Shown here: positions 24,562 to 36,740 of the stretch, in pieces
Layout: every line of letters begins with the position of its first letter
Numbering within the stretch: the first letter of the stretch is position 1
Source: Orientallactaga sibirica
Lineage: Eukaryota > Chordata > Mammalia > Rodentia > Dipodidae
DNA length: 64,000 nt
Direction: 5' to 3'
Assembly: GCA_036365145.1 (NCBI GenBank)
Contig: JAEOAD010000001.1
Coordinates: 100,785,501-100,849,500 of the forward strand
Position numbers and translations under genes: made by a program
Notes under the pieces: generated by a model
The model's database searches: none
What the model was told of the DNA's origin: nothing
The model's input: only the letters and a program-made list of their open reading frames with translations

Positions 24562-24945
24562 TGTGGTAGTTTGAATATATGTACCCCAATATATTCAGTA
24601 TTTTATTAGTTTATAGTTTGCATCTGCAATCACCTTGCTAGAGGCAATGTCACTGGGGGCGGATCTTAAGGTGTGGTGGTGGGTTTGAGATTCCATTGTA
24701 AAGATATGCAAAGTGTGCCTAATAGGAGTTCCTGAAGTGTGCTGTGGCTTGGCTGTAGTTTTGCTCTGTGTGCTGTGTGGCTGGGGGCTTTGCTCTCTTA
24801 CTGGTCCTGTGAGAGCAGGCCGCTTCTCCTGCCTTTATGGAACTTCCCCTGGATCTGTAAGCTTCAATAAATAATATCCCTTCCTCTATAACTGTGCCTG
24901 GTCTGGAAGTTCATCTCAGTGAACCTGAAGCTGTCTACTTCAGTA
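24562..24945 (+). mobile_element. MaLR-type solo LTR
   Basis: It begins tgtggtagtttgaat, contains 'ggcaatgtcactgggggcgg' and 'gtaagcttcaataaat' (polyadenylation region), and ends ...ctgtctacttca. Flanking gtacg/gtact may be the 5-bp duplication with one change. Closest relative in the window: the reversed inner LTR at about 20575-21150. Confidence 0.62.
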
Positions 24946-26882
24946 CTGAAAACCTAGTTCAAACCTTGTGGATAGACAGGTCATAAACCCTAATAGGGAA
25001 GTTAGTACTATTGCTTGGCTAAATGACTATGCTATATGTATATGTATGCCCATAGATTAGTGTTATTCTTGTTTTTTTTGTCAGAGTCTCTCCTCTTACA
25101 CAAAGTTCTTAAAATAAGGGACTCTGGATTATTTAATGGTAAATGAGAGATCTATAGCACCCTACCAAGGCTCAAGAGAATGAGGAAGAGTGCTATAGAA
25201 TCCTGGCATCCAGATATAACATGGCAATTTAATTTATGACATCACAGTGATTGTCATAATGTGCACAAACCAGACATAACACTAAGCCCATAAATATTCC
25301 ATCATGGGAGATAGAGGAGGACATTAGGCCCCCGTCTCTCCTTGAGAAGTTATAGCCATTGGTAGGACCCATGTGATCTGGTAAATAATGCCCACCTATG
25401 TTCATGTATGCGACCATAATTAAAATCAGTGAGTCACACCCCCACAAAGGAAGCAAGAGGGACATTAAAGCAGAAGGAGGATATGGAGATGAATTAAGAA
25501 GGTAGAGAGAATGTATTTTGATCAAAATACATCATATACTTTTAGGCAAATAGTCAATAAATAAAAGAATCCTCTCAATGAGTTTCAGCATAAAAGTCAG
25601 TCTTCTTATATATTTTGACATGCATGCATGTATAAATCCTGGGATACATACATTTGATAGTTTATAGTGCTAAGCACTCCACCTTCTTCACATACAGGTA
25701 TCAATTTTGAAGCTCCTTTCCAAGAATGTGCTCTAAACCCAGCAGCCACACAATGTCTCAATACTTAGCTTATGCTGTTCTTAGCAGTTCCTCTTAAGCT
25801 GGAATATTTTCCTAGTTTCCACCCAGTTCCCTCTGAAGACAAACATCTTCTCAACTTTCCCTTTTGTAGTAGCATAGCATCATGTGCCTAAAAGTACCTC
25901 TTATCTCTTGTTAGTCTAAGGGTTTTTAGATGAGAAGCTTTGTATTATGTTCTCTTAGCATTTTTTTTTCCTTATACAGATTACAAAACTTTTTCTTCTG
26001 CTTTGATAGGCTTACTTATCTGAAGTTTTATGTTTTGGTGTGTGTGTGAGTGTGTACAATTTGTGGTGTGGTATGTGTATGTATAGTGCAGACACATGCG
26101 TGCATACACATTGTCCCATGCACACATATGTGGAGGCCAGAGGATAATGTTAAGTGCCCTTTTCTATTACTCTTCCACTTTATTTCCTCTCATTGAACCT
26201 AGAACTTGCTATTTTGGGTCCAACTGCCTGCCCAGCAATTCTCAGGTGTCTGGTCTCCTACAGGACTAGGATTTCAAGTTTGTATGGTCATGTTCAGCTT
26301 TTTATGAGGGATGGGGACCAAATCCAAATGGTCTCAGACCCTGTCTGTCCCTTGTCCCTTGGGCTTGCATATCAAGTTTGGCTAAACACTGAGACATTCC
26401 CCTAACACTCTAAAGGAAACTTATTAGATTAGCCTACCCACTATAGGCTAGACAGTTCAACACTTTGTCTGACTGAAGACTGGAGAATTTGATTACCTGG
26501 TAGCTGTTCAATCCACTTAGCTGTGTGATTTAACATTCTCAATCTAGCACTGAATGCCTGGAGAGCTGCTAGGTCTCAATCCACATCAGATAGCCAACAT
26601 GTTTCAATTCCAATGTCTGTGAATGATGGCAACTGGGCAGATGTACTCACCAGCAAGTAGCAAGAGCAGCCATGCAAAAAGGAATACTTTTTTTTTTTTT
26701 TTTTTTTTTTCCTGGAACCTCTATGTGTGGGCTATCACCAGAAAGGCTACTCACTCTTGGGGGAAGTTTTTTCCTCCATTAATCCATTAATCCTTCCTAG
26801 AAGTGTCCCTTTAGACCTACCCAACTTGACCTGATCAAATTGTTAAGAGAAATTATTAATCACAGTCATGAACTTCATTATA
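24946..26882. other. Unrecognised sequence
   Basis: No gene was recognised. It contains a TG-rich patch (26040-26110) followed by 'tgtggaggccagaggataatg' (26129-26149), which hints at an eroded reversed B4 tail. A poly-T run lies at 26688-26710. Confidence 0.5.
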
Positions 26883-26883
26883 G

Positions 26884-26910
26884 GACACACACACACACAC
26901 ACACACACAC
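26884..26910. repeat. (CA)n microsatellite
   Basis: About 13 uninterrupted CA units, just upstream of a SINE. Confidence 0.95.
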
Positions 26911-26928
26911 TTAAACCATTGTTCATAT

Positions 26929-27098
26929 GCTGGGCAGATGGCTTACTGGTTAAGGCACAAGCCTATGAAGTCTAAGGACTGAGGTTTGATTCTCCAGGTC
27001 CCACATAAGCCAGTTGCACATGGTGGTACAAGCATCTGGAGTTCATTTGCAGTGGTTAGAGGCCCTGCTGTGCCCATTCTCATTCTCTCTCTCTCAAA

Positions 27099-27149
<51 letters not shown>

Positions 27150-27166
27150 ATGAAATCTTTTAAAAA
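26929..27166 (+). repeat. tRNA-derived SINE with expanded (AAAT)n tail
   Basis: It has the head gctgggcagatggcttactgg and the usual body. Its tail has grown to about 14 AAAT units (27096-27151). The sequence aaccattgttcat before it and aatcattgtttat after it look like an imperfect target-site duplication. Confidence 0.9.
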
Positions 27167-28027
27167 AATCATTGTTTATTCCAATCTAAAGGGAGCTTCA
27201 AATCAGAAACTCTGTTCATTCAGTACTAGTGAGGAGCAAAGACCAAGATCTGTAGTGTGAATCATGTCTATGTTCTCTGAAAGCAAAATCTGTTGAATTT
27301 ACAAGGATGTCACCTCTGTGAGTTTGATTGTTCACAAACTAAGTTTTTGGGTCTGAAGTCTTCCTGATGTATGTTCACTAAATTCTCTTTGATGTATATT
27401 TCCACCTGGGTCTATGCTAGAATCTGGAACCACAAATTTTAAGGATTTCAGAGCTTCCCGACATATCTCTCATGCCTCCAAAATAGCATAAGCTCTTTCT
27501 TTTTTTCCCCTTCACCTTATCAATTGCCCACATGAGTGAGTCTCCCATGAATCGTTTACCAAATTTGCTACTAGATTCAGAACCTTGTGTTGAGACCCAA
27601 TTCTGATTCTGTTACCTGCAAGGGAAATCCCAAAATGCTTATCTTATATAGCTGTTAGTGTTTGATCTTCACTTTGACTTCTAGTGACCTTTGTTCATTC
27701 ATTCCCCAGGGGACAAGTTGTTATAACCAGATTCAGCCTAGTGTTCTTTGTTCTTTCCTATGCTCACCTCACATTCTCCTATACTTTGTCTTCATACCAT
27801 TACTCTTCCTTGACATTTCTCATAGTACAGTGATTAAAATCATATACTCTGAGGCCAGACACTATGCCTGCATATCCCAATTCTACCACTACAAGAATTG
27901 TGTGCTCTGTCAAGTTGCTTTATGTCTCTATGCCTCAACTATTTTGCCTAGATAATCATTGTACCAAACTCAAAAGTGATAGTGACAAATAAAATAATAT
28001 AATATTGGTACCAAAAATAGTAGCCCA
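27167..28027. other. Unrecognised sequence
   Basis: No gene or repeat was identified. Confidence 0.5.
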
Positions 28028-28245
28028 GGGATTGGAAAGATGGCTCAGCAGTTAAGCTTCTTACCTGCAAAACCTAATGATCCAGGTTCAATTCCCCAGT
28101 ACCCATGTAAGGGCAGATGTGCCAGGGGGCACATGCGAAAGGAATTTGTCTACAATGCCTGGAGGTCTTGGTGTGCCCATGCTCTCTGTCTGTCTCTCTT
28201 CTCTCTATTGCTCTTTGCTTGCAAATAAATAAAAATATATTTTAA
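28028..28245 (+). repeat. tRNA-derived SINE
   Basis: It has the head gggattggaaagatggctcagcag, the B-box-like ggttcaattcccc, a CT-rich body (ctctctgtctgtctctc) and the tail gcaaataaataaaaat. Flanking tagccca sequences may be the duplication. Confidence 0.88.
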
Positions 28246-29345
28246 ATGTTAGCCCATTATTTAGAAAATGTTCAATAAATGCCAGCTATTATAAATCTCA
28301 CCTTTCTTAAAAGTCCAGGTCTTACAGATACCTGTTGTAAACCAACATCTGTTTATAAGCATAGATTCTCTTTAAGTTCTCATTATCTGCACTCCTCTGC
28401 TCACATTTGTTTTCTATCATGCGTTACAAATAAATCCATTGAATGCCTTAGTAAAAATAAACTACTTAATAAGAAACACAAACCCTATTTATTTAATCCA
28501 ATTTGCAGCACATGTTATGTATTCAAGAAATATTTAAGGGATGATTTCAATTCTGCCACAAAATAAAATTACAAGATAAACCACATTTAACTCACGTCAG
28601 TTTATAAGACCTTAACCAATTCAATTCACAAAGCAAGAGAAAATCCCCCATTCAGAGCTGCCTTTTATATCCAGGTGGTAAATCCTAAGGTAAAACCATG
28701 GAACTTACTACTAGTTCAACTTCCTTTACTCATTTCCACTTGTTACCAGGATTGACTCCACTGGGGAAGGTTCATTTATACCACATGAAAACAATATGAC
28801 AAGCTGACAGACCAGACCTAGTTTTCTCATTTTGCTCATAGTAAACAAACCCCCAGGCCAGTATCTCATTTGCAGTTACCACTTATGTTTATGAATCACA
28901 TGGCATCTTTAAAGAGCAGAAGCACTCATAGAGACACATTATTTTCATTCAAGCATATGTCCTTCCCCAGTCTTTCATCTGCTTCCTGACTTAAGAATCT
29001 GCCCAATTCACATAAACAAATAATCAGTGTCTTTAGCTGGTGGTTTGGAAGTTGTTACATGGAACAGCTTCTGCTCTATAATTGAGGCTAGGCTCTGTGT
29101 TTATCTAGTACACGAGCTCAAACCTCTAACTGCTAGTTACTGCCAAACTCTGAAAACCGGCATCACACTACTTCAAAGTAAAATCTATTTCCAATAAGGA
29201 AAGCTCAGCTTTTGCCTTGTTTTGTTTAATTTTATGATGAAAATTATTTGCTATTTGAGAAATATGGCATTAATGTGGAAATTTAATTCATCAAGTATTC
29301 CCAATACACCTTTTAAGCATGAGTCACTGCATTAGTCCCATGGAG
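28246..29345. other. Repeat-free sequence of about 1.1 kb
   Basis: No repeat family or gene was recognised. It is one of the longer stretches without visible transposons, so a candidate for older single-copy DNA. Confidence 0.5.
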
Positions 29346-29650
29346 GAGGGGTGGGAAGGTGGGGAGGTCAGTAAAAGCACTTGCCTCACACACTAGGACC
29401 TGATTTTGATGCCTCGTGCCCAGGTTAAAATTCTGGGTGTGGTGGTCCATAATGTAGCCTCTGCACTGGAGAGGTGGAGACAGGCAGATCCCTGGAGCTC
29501 ACTAGCCATCTATCCAGCACTGATGAGTGCTAAGCAAACAAGAGAACCTGCCTCAAAAACAGGTGCATGGTGGTTTTGAGGATGATGCTCAAGTACATCC
29601 TTTGGCCTCTGAACAGATGTATATATACTCACAAACACACACACACACAT
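29346..29650 (+). repeat. B4-type SINE
   Basis: B1-like middle ('ctgggtgtggtggtcc...gagacaggcagatccctgg...'), then 'tcctttggcctctg' leading into an (AC)n tail at about 29633-29650. Confidence 0.72.
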
Positions 29651-29744
29651 GATAATTTAGAGCCTCTGTCCTTCTGAAGAATTTACAATATTAAAACAAT
29701 TTCACAAATGCATCTAAGATAATAATAAAATATATGTGACTCTG

Positions 29745-29885
29745 TCAGGTATGGAGGCAAATGCCTTTAATCCCAGCACTCTGGAGACAGAGGTAGGAGG
29801 ATTGCTGAGACTACATAGTGAATTCCAGGTCAGCCTGGACTAGAGCAACACCCTAACTTGAAAAACCAAAAAAATGAAAAAGAAA
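29745..29885 (+). repeat. B1 SINE (7SL-derived)
   Basis: Contains 'gcctttaatcccagcactc', 'gtgaattccaggtcagcctgg' and an A-rich tail. Moderately diverged. Confidence 0.88.
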
Positions 29886-30050
29886 AATAAAGGGAGATGC
29901 ATAATGCAGTTTGCACAAACTGAGGAGACAAACCAATTTGTCCAGCCATAGGGGCTTGGGTCAAAATAGAGAAAGTGATATTTTAGATGGACTAGAAGGA
30001 AAAGGAGTTCCATGTAAATAATAAAAAAAAAAAAAAACCTTCAGAGACAG

Positions 30051-30210
30051 GAGCTGGGCGTGGTGGCGCACACCTTTAATCCCAGCACTGGGAGGCAGAG
30101 GTAGGAGGATCACCATGAGTTCGAGGTCACCCTGAGACTACATAATGAATTCCAGGTCAGCCTGAACTAGAGTGAGACCCTACCTCAAAAAATCAGAAAA
30201 AAAAAAAAAT
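30051..30210 (+). repeat. B1 SINE, young-looking, with target-site duplication
   Basis: Begins gagctgggcgtggtggcgca with the RNA polymerase III A/B boxes well kept (gagttcgaggtcaccctgag), and ends ctacctcaaaaaatcag(A)n. It is flanked by exact cttcagagac repeats (30039-30048, 30211-30220). Confidence 0.95.
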
Positions 30211-30768
30211 CTTCAGAGACTATAAAGAATATAAGTGTAACATTATTTTGGTGACTTTTATAGAATCACAGTCTTTCTAGTAAACTATCCCTGATTTCCT
30301 TCAAGAAAGCACCACTTTCAAGGTTGTGTCCTTGGCATAGATTTGATGTTACTAATGTATTCCAGGATCATCTCATTGTATTTTCTCACAGAGATCAGTT
30401 CAGTAACTGGCCAAGTAGGAGTGTTCAGACTTCATCCAGGACTTTTGTTTAAGTGACTGGGAAGACTCCAGTGTGAGCATTAGAAGCAACAAACACAAGA
30501 CTTCTGTCAGACATTTTCTGCTTGCATGGACCCTAAAGCCAGCATAGGAATAAAAAGCAAGAGCTGGTAAGGACACAAGGATGGTGACATCATTTGAATA
30601 TTGGGATCACATAGAACTAACCACCAGTTAGTTAGACTTTTCAGTTAGTTGAGCTAATGAAAATTTTCCACCCAAAGTAATGTGAATAAGGCACTTTGTT
30701 CATTCTACAGTAAAGGATCCACACTGATTTAGTGAATAAATCCACAGGTCTGGAAAAATCCACATAAT

Positions 30769-30906
30769 AGCTAGGTGTGGTAAGTAACAATTTTAATTCC
30801 AACACTAGAGAAGTTGACACAGGAGACCAATCTGGAACTACAGAATGAGTTCCAGGCCATCGTGGGCTACAGAGTAAGGTCCTCTTTCAAAGTAAAAAAA
30901 AAAAAA
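30769..30906 (+). repeat. B1 SINE, diverged
   Basis: 'agctaggtgtggtaag...', 'gagttccaggccatcgtggg' and an A-run. Older than its two neighbours. Confidence 0.8.
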
Positions 30907-31489
30907 ATCACAAATAGAAGTAATATCTCTCTGTGATTAGAACAGTCTCTACAATGTAGACATTATCAGTAACTTTCAACATCTAACAGTTTCAGGAAGC
31001 GCCCTTGACTTTCAGAATTAGCTAATACCAGCTGTTCTTTGGAACGCATCTCAGTGAAAAGTAAAAGTCCCTCCCAGTCTCATCCCACCTACTTTCTCCA
31101 CCAGACACAGGGTTGATTGGCGCAGAAGGTTACATTAATGCAAAATTTTATCACTCAGCCTACTTCTACTTTGTCGTAAATGTTGATGAGGTTGATTCTG
31201 ATGATGACATAGCATCAGTGATGGCTTCCTAAATTCCAGGAACTGTTCTATGCCACACATATAATCACACCTTGATACAAACCTTTTGAGTTATAGATTC
31301 CTTTTCCCTTTTACAGATGACAAAACTAAGGTTCATAAATGTTAACAGTTCATTTTCTCATAGTGTCAAAACCTCATCCTAGTGACAGTATGTGAGTTTG
31401 CAACTGATTGAGGGTTTTAAGTGCCTAATAAGAACTTATTGGTTGGGTCAATGAAGGCCTTGCTCATTTGCTTTTACTTGTTTGGAAAA
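30907..31489. other. Unrecognised sequence
   Basis: No gene or repeat was identified, except that 'ttttacagatgacaaaactaagg' near 31310 could be a fragment of an old MIR-like element. Confidence 0.45.
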
Positions 31490-31760
31490 CAGCAGAATTT
31501 TAATCCCAACATTGGAACATGGAGATAGGAACATGTCTAATATTTTCTGGTTACATCTATCTGAGTCATTGAGTGTTAGCTCAGTGAGACCCTGTCTTAA
31601 ATATATGGTGGAAGAGCAATTAAAGTAGGCATTTGACATTGACCTTAGTCACTACACACACATGTGCATGTCTGTGCATGCATACATGCCCATATACATG
31701 CAAACATACACACATGCACACCGTACTCCTGTATGCAAGCACACACACCCACAAGAAAGT
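31490..31760 (+). repeat. Eroded B4-type SINE with CA-rich tail
   Basis: 'gaattttaatcccaacattgg...gtgagaccctgtctt' followed by a CA/TG-rich stretch (31655-31750), in the order seen in B4 copies. Confidence 0.6.
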
Positions 31761-31824
31761 GTTTAAAGTTCTATCTTTAAGATATCTAATGGTTCCAAAA
31801 AGTGTGGGCTGCAGGGTAGAACCT

Positions 31825-31830
<6 letters not shown>

Positions 31831-31873
<43 letters not shown>

Positions 31874-32098
31874 AAATGAACTTTAAAAAATTTATTTATT
31901 TAATAGAGACAGAGACAGGGAGAGACAGAGAGTGAGAGGGAGAATGGGCAAGCCAGGGCCTCTAGCCACTACAAACAAACTCTAGATGCATGTGCTACCA
32001 TGTGCATCTGGCTTACGTGGGACCTGGAGAATCAAACCAGGGTCCTTAGGCTTTGCAGGCATGAACCTTAACCACTATGCAATCTCTCCAGCCCTGAG
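31831..32098 (-). repeat. tRNA-derived SINE with (TTTA)n tail
   Basis: Reversed. Flanked by cctttattt (31822-31830 and 32099-32107). Its tail appears on the plus strand as about 12 TTTA units (31828-31872). Confidence 0.9.
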
Positions 32099-32107
32099 CC
32101 TTTATTT

Positions 32108-32704
32108 TTCATTACCTATGGGATCTGCACACTAACTTTTCATATTCATCTCTATATACCTAATTGATGTTAACAGTCTCTGTTATCAAAGAATTTGCCA
32201 AACAGAGATTCCAGCTGGCAATAGATACCAGTCATGTGATAAGGGCACTACAACAATTAAAAAGTTAAAAATGAAGAAATGAAAAGAAACATTCTGGTGT
32301 ATCCAAATTAAGTTGGCAGATGGTATTGAGAGATGTCTTCCTAGAAGAAAAGATAGAGAGGGAAGGCAAAGAAATAAAGTAAGAAAAGTAATTATAACAC
32401 AATCTCTTTACTCTAGAAACTTCCCTGTAGGTTCCCCTTCTCTGCCATCAACTTTGGAGATTTGGTCTCAACTGCTGTTTTCAAAGTTTTTTCCAGGAAA
32501 TAGTGGAATGGACAACATTGGAACAGGAAGTAGTATGGGAGAAAAGGGAGCTTTATTAGAAATGTGTGAAAACAATCACATTCATAATTTAAGTAATATT
32601 TTCCACTCATTCTGGGCAATTACAAGTTTCCTTTCTTCTACATAAAACCCAAACTTTGTAATGTTCAATATAAGAGTCTATCCAATGAAAAGTCCAAAAA
32701 TTTT
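32108..32704. other. Unrecognised sequence with a 110-codon ORF
   Basis: A plus-strand ORF at 32313-32645 shows no domain I recognise and no coding-like composition. Otherwise empty. Confidence 0.5.
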
Positions 32705-32915
32705 AAAAAATACTTATTTATGAAAGAGAGAGACAGAAAGAGAGAGAGAGAAGTGGCAGATAGAGAGAATGGACACACCAGGACCTCCAGCCACTGCAAA
32801 CAAACTCCAGATACATGTGCAGCCTTGTGTATCTGGCTTTACATGGCTACTGGGGAATCAAACCCGAGTCCATAGCTTTGCAGACAAGTGCCTTGGCTGA
32901 TGAGCCATATTTTAA
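32705..32915 (-). repeat. tRNA-derived SINE
   Basis: Reversed, with GA-rich body (agagagagacagaaagagagag), 'cagccactgcaaacaaactcc' and 'gaatcaaacccgagtc'. The head is eroded (ctgatgagccatattttaagg). Confidence 0.85.
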
Positions 32916-35290
32916 GGCTCTTTGTTTTAGACAAAATATTTAAATTCTGAGTCTGCATGTGTGAGCAGTAATTATGATGAGCAAATCTGAGGTGGGATGC
33001 CAAGAATTTGCTGTAGATCCTGTCCACAAGGAGCCTGAAGTCTAACTGAAACTAAAAGGAAGGAAGTATGCATTGGAAATACATTGAGAAAAATATAAAA
33101 TAAAAACTTGGATTCTAAGGAAGACAAAATAAAGGATTGATCAGCAAAATTTTCCTTTATAATTTGTAATAAAAGGAATACAAATCTATTGCATAGCATT
33201 CAAACAAAACAGAAAAAATTATAATAAATACTAACAAGTTGTCACTATCTCCTTAGATAACAATAATTACTATTTACTTCTTCTGGTGTCTTTTGGATAT
33301 TCATGAAAGAACAAGCAGTGGAGAGTCTTTCAAATATACCTGTGATCATAGGACAAGAATTTAGACACTAGATTGATAGAATTTAAGGCTCCAGATGATA
33401 AGTTTAAAGAACAAATATAATATAAATAAATGTTTGTGTGGGCACAATTTAACTGGACATAATCTATGTAGTCATAGTTTTTGAATTCACAATTTTTTTA
33501 ATAATTGAGTTTTAGGTTAAACTACAGCTATAAACTTAAACTGTACCAGAAGAGGTCAGATCTCTTGACTTTTCTGAAGTACTTATCAAATGGTTTTGAA
33601 GTCAGCCTGCTTGGGTTCAAATCTTAAGGTGTGACTTTTCACATGTTATTTAAATCTGCATTAGCCTCACTGTACTCATGAGCAAACATATATATCACAG
33701 GATAACATTAAAAACTTTTTATAAGGTTATCATGAGAATTAATTAGAAACTTTAAAAGCAGTTAGCCATCTCTTTTATTGTAAAACATGTGCTATTGATT
33801 ATTACAATTGTTATTTAACTTAATTCTGTACTTTTATACTTTTGATATTTCCTAGAATGTAAAACCATTCAAAAATAGATGTCACTCTATTATCATTTTG
33901 ATGTTCCTTCCCAAGACCCCCCCAATAAAAAAGGGGGGAACAGGGAGACAGAAGATATAATTCCCATTTTAGCTTCTCAAAGTATAAATGTAGGTCTTAG
34001 ACAGTCATGACTTCTCTAAGCTTCATAAGCTATATAATGACAGAATATATAGCCCTGTCTCAGTGGATCGAGCTTGACTATGTAGAAAAAACTGTACAGG
34101 AGGAAGCGAGTGTTGCACCTGCCCAGGGAAAAGTGCTTGGGAAGCATTAGCTAGATCAAAGGATGGGAAGGGGGCCCCATAAGTCATGTCCTTGTAAGCT
34201 TTTGGCAACAGGGACATCCATGTGAATGTTCACTCTCCTTTCTTTCTCTCTTTTCCCTGGGATTTAAGCCCCTAATTAAAGGATTTTGTGATTTATGAGC
34301 AGAGCTAGTGATGCTTAACGATTGATTCAGTCTCCCCTGTAATTAGTTCGGTGATTACAGAAAGCTTTCCTATCTGCAAAGTTTGATTTGCAACAGTCCA
34401 TTAAACCCAAAGGAAGGAGATAAGAATAGTCGGTACTCTCCACTTATAGGTACCCACCTTCCACATCAATGTATGCCAGAGGATATTTTCTTAGGGGTGT
34501 TTGAAATTTAGGCATCCTTCACAGGTGACTCTGTCAGCGAGTCTTTAACTTCAAGTGATAAAAGCCAAAAATGGTGTCAGAATTTCTCCAAGCACACTGT
34601 GTTCATGGGAGAGGGTGGGAACATGATCACCATGACATCATGAAACAGTATAGACAGTATATGGTTCTAACAGCTGAACAGTGAATGAGGTATCTTCTCA
34701 TTTGGAATTCACTCTACCTATGATGGTGTTTCTATAAGCACTACTTCTTGAACATTAGGGGTGTCTTGATAATGTCCATTTTAAAACTATAATATGCTCC
34801 TTTTCTTGTGTTCTATAAAGGTAATATATATCCAGATTTCTTTGGGAATTCATATCTGTATTAAGATAAGTATTAAAGTTTCACATAAAACAATTCAATT
34901 GAGCTTGGTTATGGTTAAGAAGGGCTAGACAGTGCAGTAATCATACTGTAATTAGGGTAATATTTTGCCCATTTTAGTAACTTCCTACTCTTAACTGCAT
35001 TCTGCCACATACCTCACCTATAAAATAGATGTTAAGTGGATACTCAAAAACGAATGCAAATCTCAACCAAATTTCTTCTGCTTTGGTGGTTTTATAATGC
35101 TAGTGAGGGTGAATTCAACCTCTAATAGTGAGGCTATTTTTGAATATTGGTGATTATTTAATGTTTCAATTATTCTATAGGAAATCATACATTGTGTTTC
35201 AAATGCTTGTCTCAATATAAATAATAGGGAAACTCTGAGGAGATGGCACAGCAGGTCAGAGTACTTTCTATGCAAGTAAAGTAGAAGCTT
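32916..35290. other. Repeat-free sequence of about 2.4 kb
   Basis: No transposon or gene was recognised. Around 34255-34420 there is a cluster of homeodomain-like TAATTA cores (cctaattaaagg, tgtaattagttc), which is discussed as a possible conserved element. Confidence 0.5.
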
Positions 35291-35299
35291 ATTACATGG

Positions 35300-35640
35300 T
35301 TGGTTTGGGGCTCAGGTACAGAACAGGCTGTCCCTAGGCCCAGAAAGGCCTCCAAATCTATACGTAGCTACTTACCCTGATATAGGAATGACCTTCCATT
35401 GATGGGACACTCATTTAACCAGAAGCAGCTCATAGGAGGAATGAGTTTATTTCAGGATTACAGATTCCACAGGAAGTTCCATCATGACCTTAGAAGCTGT
35501 CTCACTTCCATACAACCATAGCAGAGAGGGAAAAGCCAACATCATAAGCCCAAGGAGTCATAGATGGAACTGGCTTTCAATATACCTAGTAGGGTTGGAT
35601 CAAAGATCTGTTGCCCACAGTGACATGAATGCTCCACTAG
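35300..35640 (-). mobile_element. Possible MaLR-like LTR remnant, reversed
   Basis: 'gggacactcatttaacc...gaatgagtttatttcaggattacagattcc...ccatcatgac' resembles the reverse strand of MaLR LTRs, where the polyadenylation region comes first. Boundaries are uncertain. Confidence 0.4.
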
Positions 35641-36740
35641 GGATAACCTGATGGAGACTTAAGTAGGAAGTTTAACCTGAATAAAAAATAACTGAGTCTA
35701 TGAGGGACACACTGGTATTTGTGTGTGCTGAGCTTGAATGGTTTTCTCTTATCAGAAAATGTGTTGGTGCATTTATTTATTCTATGTTGTGCCTGATAAA
35801 AGGAAAAAATGTATCTTTCTAAAAGAAAAGAATTAATCATGGTTATTCATAAGTAGAGAGCTTTAAAGCATGGGATTGTACTGCTCTGGGATGAAATATT
35901 TTCATTCTACATAAAGCCCTTTTTTTCCTTAAGTGAGATAAACAGCTTTTAATCATACAGGTGGAAATACACTGACATTAAAAAGCCAATTAAGTAATTT
36001 TTTGCAGCTAATTTACTGTTGAATTAAAGTGGTGGATACTGAAATTGTCTATGAAAAGGCGTATATCATCACATAGAGAGGAGGAAATGCCTGTCAACAT
36101 TCATGTCCTGAGTCATACACACAAGTCATCGATAGTTAGCACATGCTAAGGCTTCCCAATTGCAATGGCTCCTGGAATGACTTGGGCAGTCACTTTTCAT
36201 TGAGTTAGTAGGACTCCGGAAGCTATGAGAGAGAGGATATAGCATTTATAACAATAAAATTATTTTACTACATAGATCTTGGTACAAATGGAGCCATAAA
36301 ATATTTCCTGTCTTACTGAATAAAAGCATTTTCCTAAACCCATAGGCTGATGCTGGTCAATCCCAGTGCCAGAATTTGGTTTACTCCAACAATGAACCGT
36401 GATGATCACAGAGGCCCATGTGTCACCCAATATAATACAGGCCACTGCCAATGCACTTGCTTACCCACCAGGACTAATGTTAAGACTAATGCTAAAGAAA
36501 CTTATGGCTTGGAAGGTCATAGAGGGAAGCTTCGATGGTTCTGTGACTAAAAGGGCAGATTATGACAGTCAAAAGTCTACTAAAAATATCTATGTCTATC
36601 CTCTTTGATCCATGCTGCCCTCACTTTTGGCTACAAAATCTGCATTTTACAGATGGTGGTGAATACTGGCAATGAAGGGAAAATAGGAGCAAGGTAGTTT
36701 TGAATAGCCATCTGGGAAAGGCCCAAAGTTGGGTGGGGTG

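Noticed and set aside
27096..27151. Regular short repeats that could be mistaken for an array
   Set aside because: Simple (AAAT)n tail of a SINE. Unit length is 4 and there are no spacers, so it is not a CRISPR-like array.
32313..32645. 110-codon plus-strand ORF
   Set aside because: No recognisable domain, no Kozak-like context beyond chance, an overlapping minus-strand ORF, and no homologue in the window.
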